Assembly (NCBI GenBank): GCA_937876195.1
Contig: CALEIK010000027.1
Coordinates: 185,166-249,165, forward strand
DNA from: an uncultured Flavobacteriales bacterium
GTDB taxonomy: Bacteria > Bacteroidota > Bacteroidia > Flavobacteriales_D > Crocinitomicaceae
Reading direction: 5' to 3'
Length of the DNA stretch: 64,000 nucleotides
In this document: in pieces, positions 18,113 to 27,082 of the stretch
Numbering within the stretch: the stretch's first letter is position 1
How the letters are laid out: every line of letters begins with the position of its first letter
The notes under the pieces: generated by a model
Databases searched by the model: none
What the model saw: only the letters and a program-made list of their open reading frames with translations
What the model was told of the DNA's origin: nothing
Translations under genes and position numbers: made by a program

Positions 18113-18837
18113 AAAAACTTTCCATAATAATTCCTGTTTACAATGAACAAAACACCATTTATGAAGTGCTGATTCAAGTGAACAACGTCAAAATGGTAAA
18201 CGATATAAGAAAGGAAGTAATTGTAGTGAATGATTGTTCTACAGACATCAGTCAACAGGAAATAGAGCGTTATTCACAAGAGTTTTCTGACACGGTCCTA
18301 CTGGTGAATCACCAAACAAATACAGGAAAGGGAGGCGCTATTCACACGGGAATTAAAGCGGCTACGGGAGATTATATTCTGATTCAAGACGCTGATTTAG
18401 AACTTGACCCAAACGAATACAATTTGTTGGTACAGCCAATCCTAAATAAGTCAGCACAGATTGTTTATGGCTCTCGCTTTTTAAAACAGGCAAACTCGGA
18501 GTTAAACGGTTTAAGTAAATGGGCAAATGGTTTTCTAACGCGACTTTCTAATTTTGTTTTTAGAACGAACATCACGGATATGGAGACGTGTTATAAGCTT
18601 GTTCCCGCAGAGGTGTTCAAGCGATTGGTGTTGGTTGAACGACGATTTGGTTTTGAACCAGAAATAACAGCAAAACTCGCAAAGGACAAAAGCCTAAATT
18701 GGGAAGAAGTAGCGATCACTTATAACCCAAGAACCAATGTACAGGGGAAAAAAATAGGTTGGAAGGATGGTATTCGTGCCATTTTCTGCATTTTGAAGTA
18801 TGGTTGGTTTACATCAAAAAAAAGAGCCTTTTTGTAA
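18109..18837 (+). CDS. GT2 family glycosyltransferase, DPM1/polyprenyl-phosphate type
   Basis: 242 residues with IIIPVYNEQNT, VNDCSTD, GKGGAIHTGI, and the catalytic/metal-binding QDADLELDP, then a conserved WKDGIRAIF tail. No C-terminal membrane helices, like dolichol-phosphate mannose synthases. It transfers a sugar from a nucleotide donor, probably to undecaprenyl phosphate. Start overlaps the GT-C-like gene (ATGA), indicating coupling. Confidence 0.88.
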   Translation: MKKLSIIIPVYNEQNTIYEVLIQVNNVKMVNDIRKEVIVVNDCSTDISQQEIERYSQEFSDTVLLVNHQTNTGKGGAIHTGIKAATGDYILIQDADLELDPNEYNLLVQPILNKSAQIVYGSRFLKQANSELNGLSKWANGFLTRLSNFVFRTNITDMETCYKLVPAEVFKRLVLVERRFGFEPEITAKLAKDKSLNWEEVAITYNPRTNVQGKKIGWKDGIRAIFCILKYGWFTSKKRAFL

Positions 18838-18897
18838 TTTATATTTTTTTGTATCTTAGGTAGTGAATTAAATAACCTAACCAAAAAAAGAAGATGT

Positions 18898-19620
18898 ATG
18901 TTTATTAGCTCAATTAACCTTGACAAGATTTTATTTCTTGACATTGAAACCGTCCCTCAAGTATACCAGTTTAAAGAACTTGATGAGAAGCCAAAGGGAT
19001 TGTTTGAATCCAAAACGCGTTTCATGCAGAACGACGAGAAATCCTTTGACGATTTGTACAATGAACGTGCTGGTATTTATGCTGAATTCGGAAAAATTGT
19101 GTGTATTTCAGTAGGTTTTGTGCACGAAACCACACAGGGAAAGCAAATACGAATGAAGTCGTATTACCACGATGATGAAGAAACCCTACTAAAACAGTTT
19201 AAAGGACTGTTGGACGAAAGGTACAACACACCTTATCATATTTTGTGTGGACACAACGCGAAAGAGTTCGATTTCCCTTACATATGTCGAAGAATGTTGA
19301 TTCATGGAATTGAACTTCCTGATACGTTAGATATTGCAGGAAAGAAGCCTTGGGAAATTAACCATCTGGACACAATGGAATTATGGAAGTTTGGTGATTT
19401 TAAAGCATATACTTCGCTGGCACTGCTTTGCCATGTGTTTAACATTCCAACCCCAAAAGACGATATTTCTGGAGCCGACGTGGCGCGCGTGTATTACGAA
19501 GAAAAGGACTTGGAGCGAATCAAAGTTTATTGTGAGAAGGACGTCGTTGCGTTGATTCAATTGTTTTTGAGAATGAGGGGCAATGCACTCGTGGATGAAG
19601 GTGAAATTCATTATTCGTGA
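18898..19620 (+). CDS. PolB-type DnaQ-like 3'-5' exonuclease
   Basis: 240 residues. The three exonuclease motifs are present: Exo I FLDIETV (about 13-19), Exo II GHNAKEFDFP (about 119-128), Exo III YCEKDVVAL (about 210-218). This is the stand-alone predicted exonuclease family related to family B polymerase proofreading domains. It is likely a cytoplasmic DNA or RNA trimming enzyme. An ATG 4 bases earlier is immediately stopped, so 18898 is the start. A bidirectional terminator follows. Confidence 0.85.
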   Translation: MFISSINLDKILFLDIETVPQVYQFKELDEKPKGLFESKTRFMQNDEKSFDDLYNERAGIYAEFGKIVCISVGFVHETTQGKQIRMKSYYHDDEETLLKQFKGLLDERYNTPYHILCGHNAKEFDFPYICRRMLIHGIELPDTLDIAGKKPWEINHLDTMELWKFGDFKAYTSLALLCHVFNIPTPKDDISGADVARVYYEEKDLERIKVYCEKDVVALIQLFLRMRGNALVDEGEIHYS

Positions 19621-19633
19621 GAGAATCTATTAA

Positions 19634-19672
19634 AAAAAGAGTCCGCTAACCTCAAGTTAACGGACTCTTTTC
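19634..19672. terminator. Bidirectional rho-independent terminator
   Basis: AAAAGAGTCCGCTAAC and GTTAACGGACTCTTTT form a 15-of-16 pair stem with loop CTCAA, flanked by A and T runs. It serves the exonuclease gene (+) and the two lipoprotein genes (-). Confidence 0.85.
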
Positions 19673-19694
19673 AATATCTATTGTTTGAACCTCC

Positions 19695-20072
19695 CTATTG
19701 GATAAATACGGTAGTTTCGTTTTCTACTTCTTCTTCAACTTTTATAACACCCTGTCCCACGCTGCCATCTTTTGTCGCTTCAATGTTCAAGACAACAACT
19801 CCGGCTTGACCTAGTTGATAAGTTTCATTGAAGTGAAACGTTGCGTAACCTTCAGGATTCGTATAAGACGTATCGTAAACATTTACATTGATTTCCCCTC
19901 CAGGTTGCGTTCCTGTTGGATACAGTACAACGCGTGCATTTGACACACTGTTATTGGAGGCGTCCTTTACGTACACCTTTGCCGACGTATCTTTCTTTTT
20001 ACGACAACCTACAAAACCGGATAGTCCAATCGATAAAAAGAGGCCTAAAATGATAAAATGATTTAAACGCAT
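19695..20072 (-). CDS. Small lipoprotein, paralogue of the upstream gene
   Basis: 125 residues, lipobox about 19-23 (GFVGCRKKK). The body is one Ig/carboxypeptidase-regulatory-like sandwich: AKVYVKDASNNSVSNARVVLYP, then GYATFHFNETYQLGQAG. Pattern, length and position match the next lipoprotein, so the two arose by tandem duplication, though identity is now low. Surface or periplasmic; function unknown. Confidence 0.75.
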   Translation of the reverse strand: MRLNHFIILGLFLSIGLSGFVGCRKKKDTSAKVYVKDASNNSVSNARVVLYPTGTQPGGEINVNVYDTSYTNPEGYATFHFNETYQLGQAGVVVLNIEATKDGSVGQGVIKVEEEVENETTVFIQ

Positions 20073-20090
20073 AATATTTTCGTTTTAATG

Positions 20091-20471
20091 TTATTGTACA
20101 ACAACCGTTTCAACAGCCGTGGTATGTGCACGAGCCCTTACATAACCAGTTCCCTCCACCTCTGTAGTTTTTGCAATTATATTGAAGTAAGCAACTTCAT
20201 AATCTTTATCTCCAGCTTCAAAGTGTTCATTTAAACTAAACGTAGCAAAACCAGATTCGTTGGTAATAACGGTATCAACAAAAGCATTTGTTGCTGGGTC
20301 AGAACTTTGATCACCAATAAGAATTACCTTAACGCCAGAAAGAAGTGCATTGCTCGACGAGCGCACATATATCTTCGCAACAGAAGGATCCTTGTTTTTG
20401 CACGATTGTAGAAAACCGATCGAAAGTGCCAGTAAAGACAGTAGTGCAAAGAGTTTTGTTGTAGTGTTCAT
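20091..20471 (-). CDS. Small lipoprotein, tandem paralogue
   Basis: 126 residues, lipobox about 21-24 (LQSCKNKD). Shared plan with the gene 18 bases downstream: AKIYVRSSSNALLSGVKVIL, then GFATFSLNEHFEAG, ending in a Val-rich strand. Probably cotranscribed with it. Function unknown. Confidence 0.75.
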   Translation of the reverse strand: MNTTTKLFALLSLLALSIGFLQSCKNKDPSVAKIYVRSSSNALLSGVKVILIGDQSSDPATNAFVDTVITNESGFATFSLNEHFEAGDKDYEVAYFNIIAKTTEVEGTGYVRARAHTTAVETVVVQ

Positions 20472-20674
20472 AAGCTAAAATAATAAAACTTGAGCATCAA
20501 AGATAGTCTATTTTTTAAATAATATAAAACATCTTTATTCCTTAATTCTTAACTTCGTACGCTATTAAACGCATTTAGTTACGTTAATAGAACAAATTCA
20601 CAGCGTAAAAAGTTACATTGTAAATGGATTGTGAAGACGATTAAAGACAAACGACAGTTGGCAACTCAGCATAT

Positions 20675-21697
20675 ATGAAAGAGAGAATTAAGGAAATTGA
20701 GAAGCAAATCCACCAATTTTCGATTGTAAATAAGGAGGGCTTAGAGCAGTATAGAATTCAATTTTTGGGGTCTAAGAATTGCATAAAGGATTTGTTTACG
20801 GAACTAAAAAATGTTCCGAACGAAGAAAAGAAGGAAGTTGGTCAATTAATGAACGCTCTTCGCAGTGCTGCACAGGAACGGTTTGATGTTGCTAAAAGTC
20901 AATTGGAGGATGCACAAACGGACGATAAAAAACTAGATCTTTCAAGACCAGGTGATCAAATAGAAATAGGCGCACGCCATCCACTATCTTTGGTGCGTAG
21001 CGAAATTATAGAAATTTTTAACCGCATAGGATTTACTGTTTCTGAGGGGCCTGAAATTGAAGACGATTGGCACAATTTTTCAGCGCTTAATTTCCCGCCA
21101 GAACACCCAGCGCGCGATATGCAGGACACGTTCTTTATTGAGAAAGGTGAAATTGAAATGGCACTTAGAACACACACTTCATCCGTTCAAGTACGAGTGA
21201 TGGAAAATTCTAAACCGCCGATTCGCACCATTTCTCCAGGGAGGGTATACCGAAACGAGGCAATATCTGCACGAGCGCATTGTTTTTTCCACCAGGTTGA
21301 AGGTTTGTATATTGATAGGGACGTTTCTTTTGCCGATTTAAAACAAACGTTGCTGTACTTTGCCAAAGAAATGTTTGGAGAAAAGGCACAGATTCGATTA
21401 AGACCTTCGTATTTTCCTTTTACCGAACCAAGCGCGGAGGTTGATATTTCATGCACGATTTGTAATTCAAAAGGATGTAACGTGTGCAAATATACAGGTT
21501 GGTTGGAAATTTTGGGTTGCGGTATGGTTGACCCTAGCGTACTTGAAGCAAGTAATATCGACAGCAAGGAATATACAGGGTTTGCCTTTGGAATGGGCGT
21601 AGAGCGAATTGCGCAGCTGAAATACATGGTGAATGATTTACGTCTGTATTCGGAAAATGACATTCGATTTTTAAAACAATTTACCGCGGGGATGTAA
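20675..21697 (+). CDS. pheS: Phenylalanyl-tRNA synthetase alpha subunit
   Basis: 340 residues, standard length. N-terminal coiled-coil tRNA-binding arm (about 1-85), then the class II core with HPLSLVRSEI, PEIEDDWHNFSALNFPP, TSSVQVRVM, motif 2 PGRVYRNE, FHQVEGLYID and motif 3 GFAFGMGVERIAQLKY. Charges tRNA-Phe together with PheT, which is not nearby. The CTICNSKGCNVCKYTGW segment carries four cysteines. It leads a three-gene unit with ytxJ and a glutaminyl cyclase. Confidence 0.97.
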   Translation: MKERIKEIEKQIHQFSIVNKEGLEQYRIQFLGSKNCIKDLFTELKNVPNEEKKEVGQLMNALRSAAQERFDVAKSQLEDAQTDDKKLDLSRPGDQIEIGARHPLSLVRSEIIEIFNRIGFTVSEGPEIEDDWHNFSALNFPPEHPARDMQDTFFIEKGEIEMALRTHTSSVQVRVMENSKPPIRTISPGRVYRNEAISARAHCFFHQVEGLYIDRDVSFADLKQTLLYFAKEMFGEKAQIRLRPSYFPFTEPSAEVDISCTICNSKGCNVCKYTGWLEILGCGMVDPSVLEASNIDSKEYTGFAFGMGVERIAQLKYMVNDLRLYSENDIRFLKQFTAGM

Positions 21698-21698
21698 T

Positions 21699-22076
21699 AT
21701 GGGATTTTTCGGCAGAAATACGGAAAAAAGTACATTTCCATGGGAGTACATCACTTCAACTGAACAGTTGACTGAATTATTATCAACGACGAATGAAAAG
21801 CCAGTGCTGCTTTTTAAACACAGCACGCGCTGCAGTATTTCTGCGATGGCGCTTCAGGGTTTTGAACGAAATTGGACTTCCGAAAACGAGTTTTGCGGAC
21901 TTTATTTCATTGATTTATTAAAGCATCGCGATGTTTCGAATTTGGTAGAGGAATTAACAGGAATTTCTCATCAGTCACCTCAAGTTATTGTGATAAAGGG
22001 AAAGGAAATTGTTTATGACGCTTCACACTCCTCCATCGACCCAAGAAGAGTAGAATCAATCTTGAAAAAGGGATGA
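21699..22076 (+). CDS. ytxJ: Bacillithiol-system redox protein YtxJ
   Basis: 125 residues with a thioredoxin-like fold and the YtxJ active-site region LLFKHSTRCSISAMA (single Cys). SPQVIVIKGKEIVYDASH corresponds to the cis-Pro strand. YtxJ is predicted to act as a bacilliredoxin-type monothiol protein, so this organism probably makes bacillithiol. One base after pheS and overlapping the next gene by 4. Confidence 0.9.
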   Translation: MGFFGRNTEKSTFPWEYITSTEQLTELLSTTNEKPVLLFKHSTRCSISAMALQGFERNWTSENEFCGLYFIDLLKHRDVSNLVEELTGISHQSPQVIVIKGKEIVYDASHSSIDPRRVESILKKG

Positions 22077-23152
22077 AAAAATATATAATCATAGGATTAA
22101 TCGTTTTGGTAGGAGGGTTTTTACTGCTAAGACCTTTATTTGGCACTGAAGAAGTTGGTCCAGGAGAAGTAAAGGAGCTTCCAGCCGTATTTACCTTTCA
22201 AGATAATCTTGCAACAGTCGGTGAAGAAAGCGCTCCGCTTGAAATAACAATCAATGAGGAGGTTGATAAATTGGAGCTCTTTTACAACGACTCCTTGATG
22301 CAAACATGGAAGAACCCGAAGGGAGCGCTAAAATTTACACTTGAAGCAGGAACATTTGGTGTAGGAACAAGAACGCTTAATTTATTGTCGACATTAAAGG
22401 ATGGATCATCCTTCGTTGATAATCGTATGGTGCGTGTATTATCGGACATTACCCCCGAAATAAAAGTGGCCAAAATTTTGAATGAACACCCGCATGAGAT
22501 GACCAGTTTTACACAGGGATTGGAATTCTACAAAGGAAAGCTTTACGAGGGGACAGGGGATCCTGGCGATCAAGGAAAAACAGTTGTAGCTGAAGTGGAT
22601 TTAGCCACGGGAAAGCATGTAAAATCAATGGGACTGCAAGCGGGATTTTTTGGAGAGGGCATTACAATTCTAAACGATACGCTTTATCAGCTGACGTGGA
22701 AAAATAACAAGTGCTACTATTACGACGTCAACACGCTGCAGTTGTTGGGAGAATTTAACTACAAAACTGAAGGTTGGGGATTATGCAATGACGGAACATC
22801 TTTAATTATGTCGGATGGAACAGAACGGATTGTGTTTAGAAATCCTGCCACGTTTGCCATTGAACGCACCATCGAAGTGTACAACAATGAAGGTCCAATC
22901 AATTACCTCAATGAACTAGAGTACATCGACGGAAAAATTTATGCAAACGTGTGGACTACAGCCTCGCTTGTTGTTATTGAACCAAGTACAGGGAAAGTAT
23001 TGCAACAAATTAACGCGAAAGAATTATTTGAAAAGGGACGAGGCTACGGTGAAGTAATGAATGGAATTGCACACAATGCCCAAACAGGGAAAACCTACAT
23101 GACAGGTAAAAACTGGATCAAGCTTTTTGAGGTGCAGTTCGTAGAACCGTAG
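22073..23152 (+). CDS. Glutaminyl-peptide cyclotransferase (Glu_cyclase_2 type)
   Basis: 359 residues. N-terminal membrane anchor or lipid-less signal (about 1-22), an Ig-like segment (to about 115), then a five-bladed propeller of the plant/bacterial QC type: HPHEMTSFTQGLEF, YEGTGDPG, GFFGEGITI, LTWKNNKC, EGWGLCNDGTSLIMSDGT, LNELEYIDGKIYANVW. It cyclises N-terminal Gln to pyroglutamate on exported proteins, consistent with signal-peptidase products that begin with Gln, as many do here. Confidence 0.88.
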   Translation: MKKYIIIGLIVLVGGFLLLRPLFGTEEVGPGEVKELPAVFTFQDNLATVGEESAPLEITINEEVDKLELFYNDSLMQTWKNPKGALKFTLEAGTFGVGTRTLNLLSTLKDGSSFVDNRMVRVLSDITPEIKVAKILNEHPHEMTSFTQGLEFYKGKLYEGTGDPGDQGKTVVAEVDLATGKHVKSMGLQAGFFGEGITILNDTLYQLTWKNNKCYYYDVNTLQLLGEFNYKTEGWGLCNDGTSLIMSDGTERIVFRNPATFAIERTIEVYNNEGPINYLNELEYIDGKIYANVWTTASLVVIEPSTGKVLQQINAKELFEKGRGYGEVMNGIAHNAQTGKTYMTGKNWIKLFEVQFVEP

Positions 23153-23157
23153 AAAAT

Positions 23158-23856
23158 CTATCCCAGCGGATCAAATTGATTGATTGAACTTACCTCTTGC
23201 ACTGTTGCATTTGCGACACGCAGTGTTTTTCCGGGAAACTTTTCAATAAGTGAAATATCGTGTGTGGCCATTAGCACGGCTGTTTTTTCTTCCTGTGCAA
23301 CGGCAATCAGGAGTCGCATAATTTCTTCCGAAGTTTCAGGGTCCAAGTTTCCAGTAGGTTCGTCCGCTAAAATTAATTTGGGACGATTCAATAAAGCTCG
23401 GGCAATGGAAACACGCTGTTGTTCTCCGCCAGACAGCGCATAAGGCATCGCGTTTATTTTTTGCTCAATACCAACCAATTGAAGCACTTCCTTGGCGCGT
23501 TTTTCCATCAATTTTTTATCCTTCCAGCCAGAAGCACCCATCACAAAGAGTAGATTTTTGAGAACAGAACGATCTGTTAACAATTGAAAATCTTGAAAGA
23601 CAATGCCAATATTGCGACGCAATTTGGGAATATCTCGTTTTTTCAGCTTGTTTAAATCAAACTCAGCAATGCGTCCTTCACCTCGTGTCAGCTTCAATTC
23701 ACCGTAAAGTGTTTTGAGCAAACTGCTCTTTCCGCTTCCTGTTTTTCCAATCAGGTATACAATATCGTTAGAGCCGATGGTGATATTAATGTCCTTAAGA
23801 ACGACAACTTTACTTTGTTCTATTTCTCCAGATGTTATTTCAATGACGTTGTCCAA
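23158..23856 (-). CDS. ftsE: FtsE-type ABC ATPase
   Basis: 232 residues: Walker A GKTGSGKSS (about 37-45), Q loop VFQDFQLL, signature LSGGEQQRVSIARAL, Walker B LILADEPTGNLDP, H loop MATHDISL. Closest to cell-division FtsE and its lineage in Bacteroidota. The only in-frame start after an upstream stop is a TTG at 23856. No ftsX is adjacent. It works with FtsX to control peptidoglycan hydrolases. Confidence 0.85.
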   Translation of the reverse strand: MDNVIEITSGEIEQSKVVVLKDINITIGSNDIVYLIGKTGSGKSSLLKTLYGELKLTRGEGRIAEFDLNKLKKRDIPKLRRNIGIVFQDFQLLTDRSVLKNLLFVMGASGWKDKKLMEKRAKEVLQLVGIEQKINAMPYALSGGEQQRVSIARALLNRPKLILADEPTGNLDPETSEEIMRLLIAVAQEEKTAVLMATHDISLIEKFPGKTLRVANATVQEVSSINQFDPLG

Positions 23857-23981
23857 TTTCTTTTCTTTTGTGTAAAGGTGCTAATTGACAATGAAAGAAT
23901 CGCCTTACTGCATGAAATAATCTTAACATGATTGCGTTTAAAACTTTTGAACTCTCTCTCCAAAACCCGCATCAAGTAAGT

Positions 23982-23989
23982 TAATTTTG
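23982..23989 (+). promoter_or_regulatory. -7 box for the TPR/beta-barrel operon
   Basis: TAATTTTG matches TAnnTTTG and lies 20 bases before the ATG at 24010. No convincing -33 TTG is present at 17-23 bases, so this is a single-element call. Confidence 0.35.
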
Positions 23990-24009
23990 CTTGATTAAAC
24001 GCAGTTGAT

Positions 24010-27000
24010 ATGAACAGAATTCTCTTTATTCTATTTTTAATGTGCAGCTCCTTGGCTTATTCTCAGTCAACGGAGAAGTATGATGGAGAATATGAGAATT
24101 TTTACCGAGCCGAAGAATTGTACCAAAAGGAACAGTACGGTGCTGCGCGAAGAGAATTTCGAATTTTTCTGGATGGATTCAATGAGCCAACTGACCCCAT
24201 GTACATCAAAGCGCTGTACTACGAGGCAATGTCTGCTTTAGAATTGTACAACAACGATGCAGTGACGATGCTGCTGGAGTTTAACCGAAATTACCCAGAA
24301 AGCATCTACAAGAAAACCATTTACTTTCGACTAGGGAAGCACTATTATTACAAAAAAGATTTTGAGGATGCCCTCGTGTGGTTCAATAAAATTTCTGCAC
24401 ATGATGTAGAGGAAGATGAGCGCGATGAGTATAATTTTAAGGTGGGATATGCCAATTTCAAAGAAGAGAAGTTTGAAGAAGCGAGAAGTGCATTTCACGA
24501 AGTAAAAGATGGAGATTCGCAGTATGCTGCGCCCGGACTTTATTATTATTCGCACATTGCCTATCAAAATAAAAACTACGAAACAGCACTCATCGGGTTT
24601 TTAAAATTGGAGGAAGACCCAAAATTTGGGGCAATTGTTCCTTATTACATCGCGCAAATCTATTACCTGCAGGAAAAGTATGAAGAGGTAACCACGTATG
24701 CATCTAAGATAGAGTCCAACGAAAGTATTGTGAATGAGAAGAACATGAATCACCTCATTGGCGATGCATTTTACCGCACAGAAAAGTACGTAGAGGCGGT
24801 ACCATTTTTGGAAAAATACAACAAAGAAGCGCAAACTTCTCGTGATGAAGACTATCAACTGGGATATGCCCACTTCAAAAGCAAGGCATACGATAAGGCA
24901 ATCCGCATGTTCGACCGCGTAAAAAAGGTAGAGGACAGTTTAGGTCAGGTGGCTTATTACCATATCGGACAATGTTTACTCGCGATGGACAACAAAGTGT
25001 CGGCGCGTTCAGCATTTGAAGATGCAGCAAAAATGGATTTGGACCCAATCGTTCAGGAAGATGCCTTATACAATTATGCGATTTTATCGTATAAGTTGGA
25101 CATCAATCCATACAACGAGGCCGTCGAAGCATTTGAAATGTACTTGAATAAATTCCCGAATTCACCGCGTCGCGATGATGTCTACCAGTATTTGGTCAAC
25201 GTGTACATGAGCACAAACAGTTACGAAAAGGCACTGGCTTCATTAGATAAGATTCCACAAAAAGACATTCGACTGAAAACAGCTTACCAGCATGTGGCAT
25301 TCAATCAAGGAGTACAACGGTTCCAAAACAGTGATTTTACAGGGGCAATAGCTTCATTCAAGTTGGTCGATAAATTTCCCGTGGATCAAACGATCTCTGC
25401 GAAGTCAGTTTATTGGATTGCAGATGCGCATTACCGTTCCAATAATTATAAACAAGCGATTGAGGAGTACAGAAGATTTGCTGTATTGCCGGCAATTAAT
25501 GACAAATCCATGCAGGCAGAAGCGCAGTACAACATTGGCTACGCATATTTGGAGTTAAAGGAATTGGAAAAATCAATTGAGGCGTTTCGTTTATATACGC
25601 AGGCAGAGTACATTCATCCACCAAAAAAATCCGACGCTTTAATGCGTATTGCGGATAGTTATTATGTACTAAAAGAGAATGAGTTGGCGGTAAAGCACTA
25701 CCAAGATGCATTGGCGCTACATGCTGGAAATGAAGATCAGGCGTTGTTTTATATGGCGAAAACATACGGTTACATGCTTGGAATGTCCAGTCAAAAAATT
25801 ACGCGTTTGCATGAGTTGATTGACAATTATCCAAGTTCAAAATACATCCAACCGGGAGTCTACGAAATCGCGGAGAGTTATAAGGTGGAAGGAGAATGGG
25901 ACCAAGCAATGAAATACTATAAGAAAATAGTGTTTGATTATCCAAGTTCTCAGCAAGTGGTTTTGGCAAAGCTCAACATCGCTGACATCTATTACAAAAA
26001 GGGAGACTACTCAAAAGCACAGGATGAATACACATCCGTGTTAGACAAATATTCTGCAGATCAAGCCGTGTGCGAAAAAGCGGTGCGTGGAATTATTGAC
26101 ATTTACAAAGTCACACATCAGCAAGATAAGGTTGGAGCATTGGCTGCAAAATACCCTTGTGCAAACTTCTCGGCAGACGAGCAAGAGGATATTTACTATA
26201 CACCAGCAATGGATGCGTACAATGCAGACGAGTTCGAAAAATCGATTGAACTGTTTGAAAAATATTTAGCAGAATACCCGAATGGTCGCTATGCCAATGA
26301 AGTGAAAAACTATACAGCAAATGCATATTACCAAACGGAGAACATGGCAGAAGCTGTGCGTATTTATAGAGAAACGCTAGAAGGACCGAACACAGGCTTT
26401 ACAGAATTAGCTGCAGCACGCGTGTCGTTTTACTTGTACAATGAAGGAATGTATGCCGACGTGATTCCATACTATGAACGTTTGGAAGCGGTGAGCGCTG
26501 TTCCTGAAGTTATTTTCAACGCGCGACTGGGAGTGATGCGAAGCGCATTTTTGACAGAGAAGTGGAACAAATCAGCGGCATATGCAGAAAAGGTACTTGC
26601 AAACTCATCGATCAACCAGGCCGTTGCACTGGAAGCCTATTATGCGAAAGGAATGGCAAATTATTACTTAAAGAACTACGACGAAGCAAAAACAGCGCTG
26701 GTCTGGGTAATGAAAAACACAACAACGGTTAAAAGCGCCGAAGCACGCTATGCACTTGCCGACAGTTATTTCCAGCAGGATTTTTTAGATAATGCAAACG
26801 ATGAGGTGACAGGAATTCTGAAACAGAAACCAGCATACAATTACTGGATTGCGAAGGGATTGATTCTGCGCTCACGGATTTTTATCAAGCAAAACGACTT
26901 GTTCGAGGCGGAACAAACGTTGAAGTCCGTCATAGAACATTACCCAAACAGTGATGATGGAGTGCTTGATGAGGCAAATGAGTTGTGGAATGAATTGATG

Positions 27001-27081
27001 CAACTAAAGGACCAACCAAAGACGTTGACTCCAGAGACAAATCCTATAATTGAAGTCAACGATGATAACGAAGGAAACTAA
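24010..27081 (+). CDS. Large exported TPR-repeat protein
   Basis: 1023 residues. Signal peptide (to about 19, AYSQ) then about 20 or more TPR units over the whole length, e.g. YSHIAYQNKNYETALIGFLK, YYKKIVFDYPSSQQV, FEKYLAEYPNGRYANEV. Periplasmic or outer-membrane-associated scaffold; the repeated YPxSxY pattern resembles the BamD/CpoB style of TPR. Followed after one base by a beta-barrel gene, the usual arrangement in Bacteroidota, so the two likely act together. Confidence 0.88.
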   Translation: MNRILFILFLMCSSLAYSQSTEKYDGEYENFYRAEELYQKEQYGAARREFRIFLDGFNEPTDPMYIKALYYEAMSALELYNNDAVTMLLEFNRNYPESIYKKTIYFRLGKHYYYKKDFEDALVWFNKISAHDVEEDERDEYNFKVGYANFKEEKFEEARSAFHEVKDGDSQYAAPGLYYYSHIAYQNKNYETALIGFLKLEEDPKFGAIVPYYIAQIYYLQEKYEEVTTYASKIESNESIVNEKNMNHLIGDAFYRTEKYVEAVPFLEKYNKEAQTSRDEDYQLGYAHFKSKAYDKAIRMFDRVKKVEDSLGQVAYYHIGQCLLAMDNKVSARSAFEDAAKMDLDPIVQEDALYNYAILSYKLDINPYNEAVEAFEMYLNKFPNSPRRDDVYQYLVNVYMSTNSYEKALASLDKIPQKDIRLKTAYQHVAFNQGVQRFQNSDFTGAIASFKLVDKFPVDQTISAKSVYWIADAHYRSNNYKQAIEEYRRFAVLPAINDKSMQAEAQYNIGYAYLELKELEKSIEAFRLYTQAEYIHPPKKSDALMRIADSYYVLKENELAVKHYQDALALHAGNEDQALFYMAKTYGYMLGMSSQKITRLHELIDNYPSSKYIQPGVYEIAESYKVEGEWDQAMKYYKKIVFDYPSSQQVVLAKLNIADIYYKKGDYSKAQDEYTSVLDKYSADQAVCEKAVRGIIDIYKVTHQQDKVGALAAKYPCANFSADEQEDIYYTPAMDAYNADEFEKSIELFEKYLAEYPNGRYANEVKNYTANAYYQTENMAEAVRIYRETLEGPNTGFTELAAARVSFYLYNEGMYADVIPYYERLEAVSAVPEVIFNARLGVMRSAFLTEKWNKSAAYAEKVLANSSINQAVALEAYYAKGMANYYLKNYDEAKTALVWVMKNTTTVKSAEARYALADSYFQQDFLDNANDEVTGILKQKPAYNYWIAKGLILRSRIFIKQNDLFEAEQTLKSVIEHYPNSDDGVLDEANELWNELMQLKDQPKTLTPETNPIIEVNDDNEGN

Positions 27082-27082
27082 T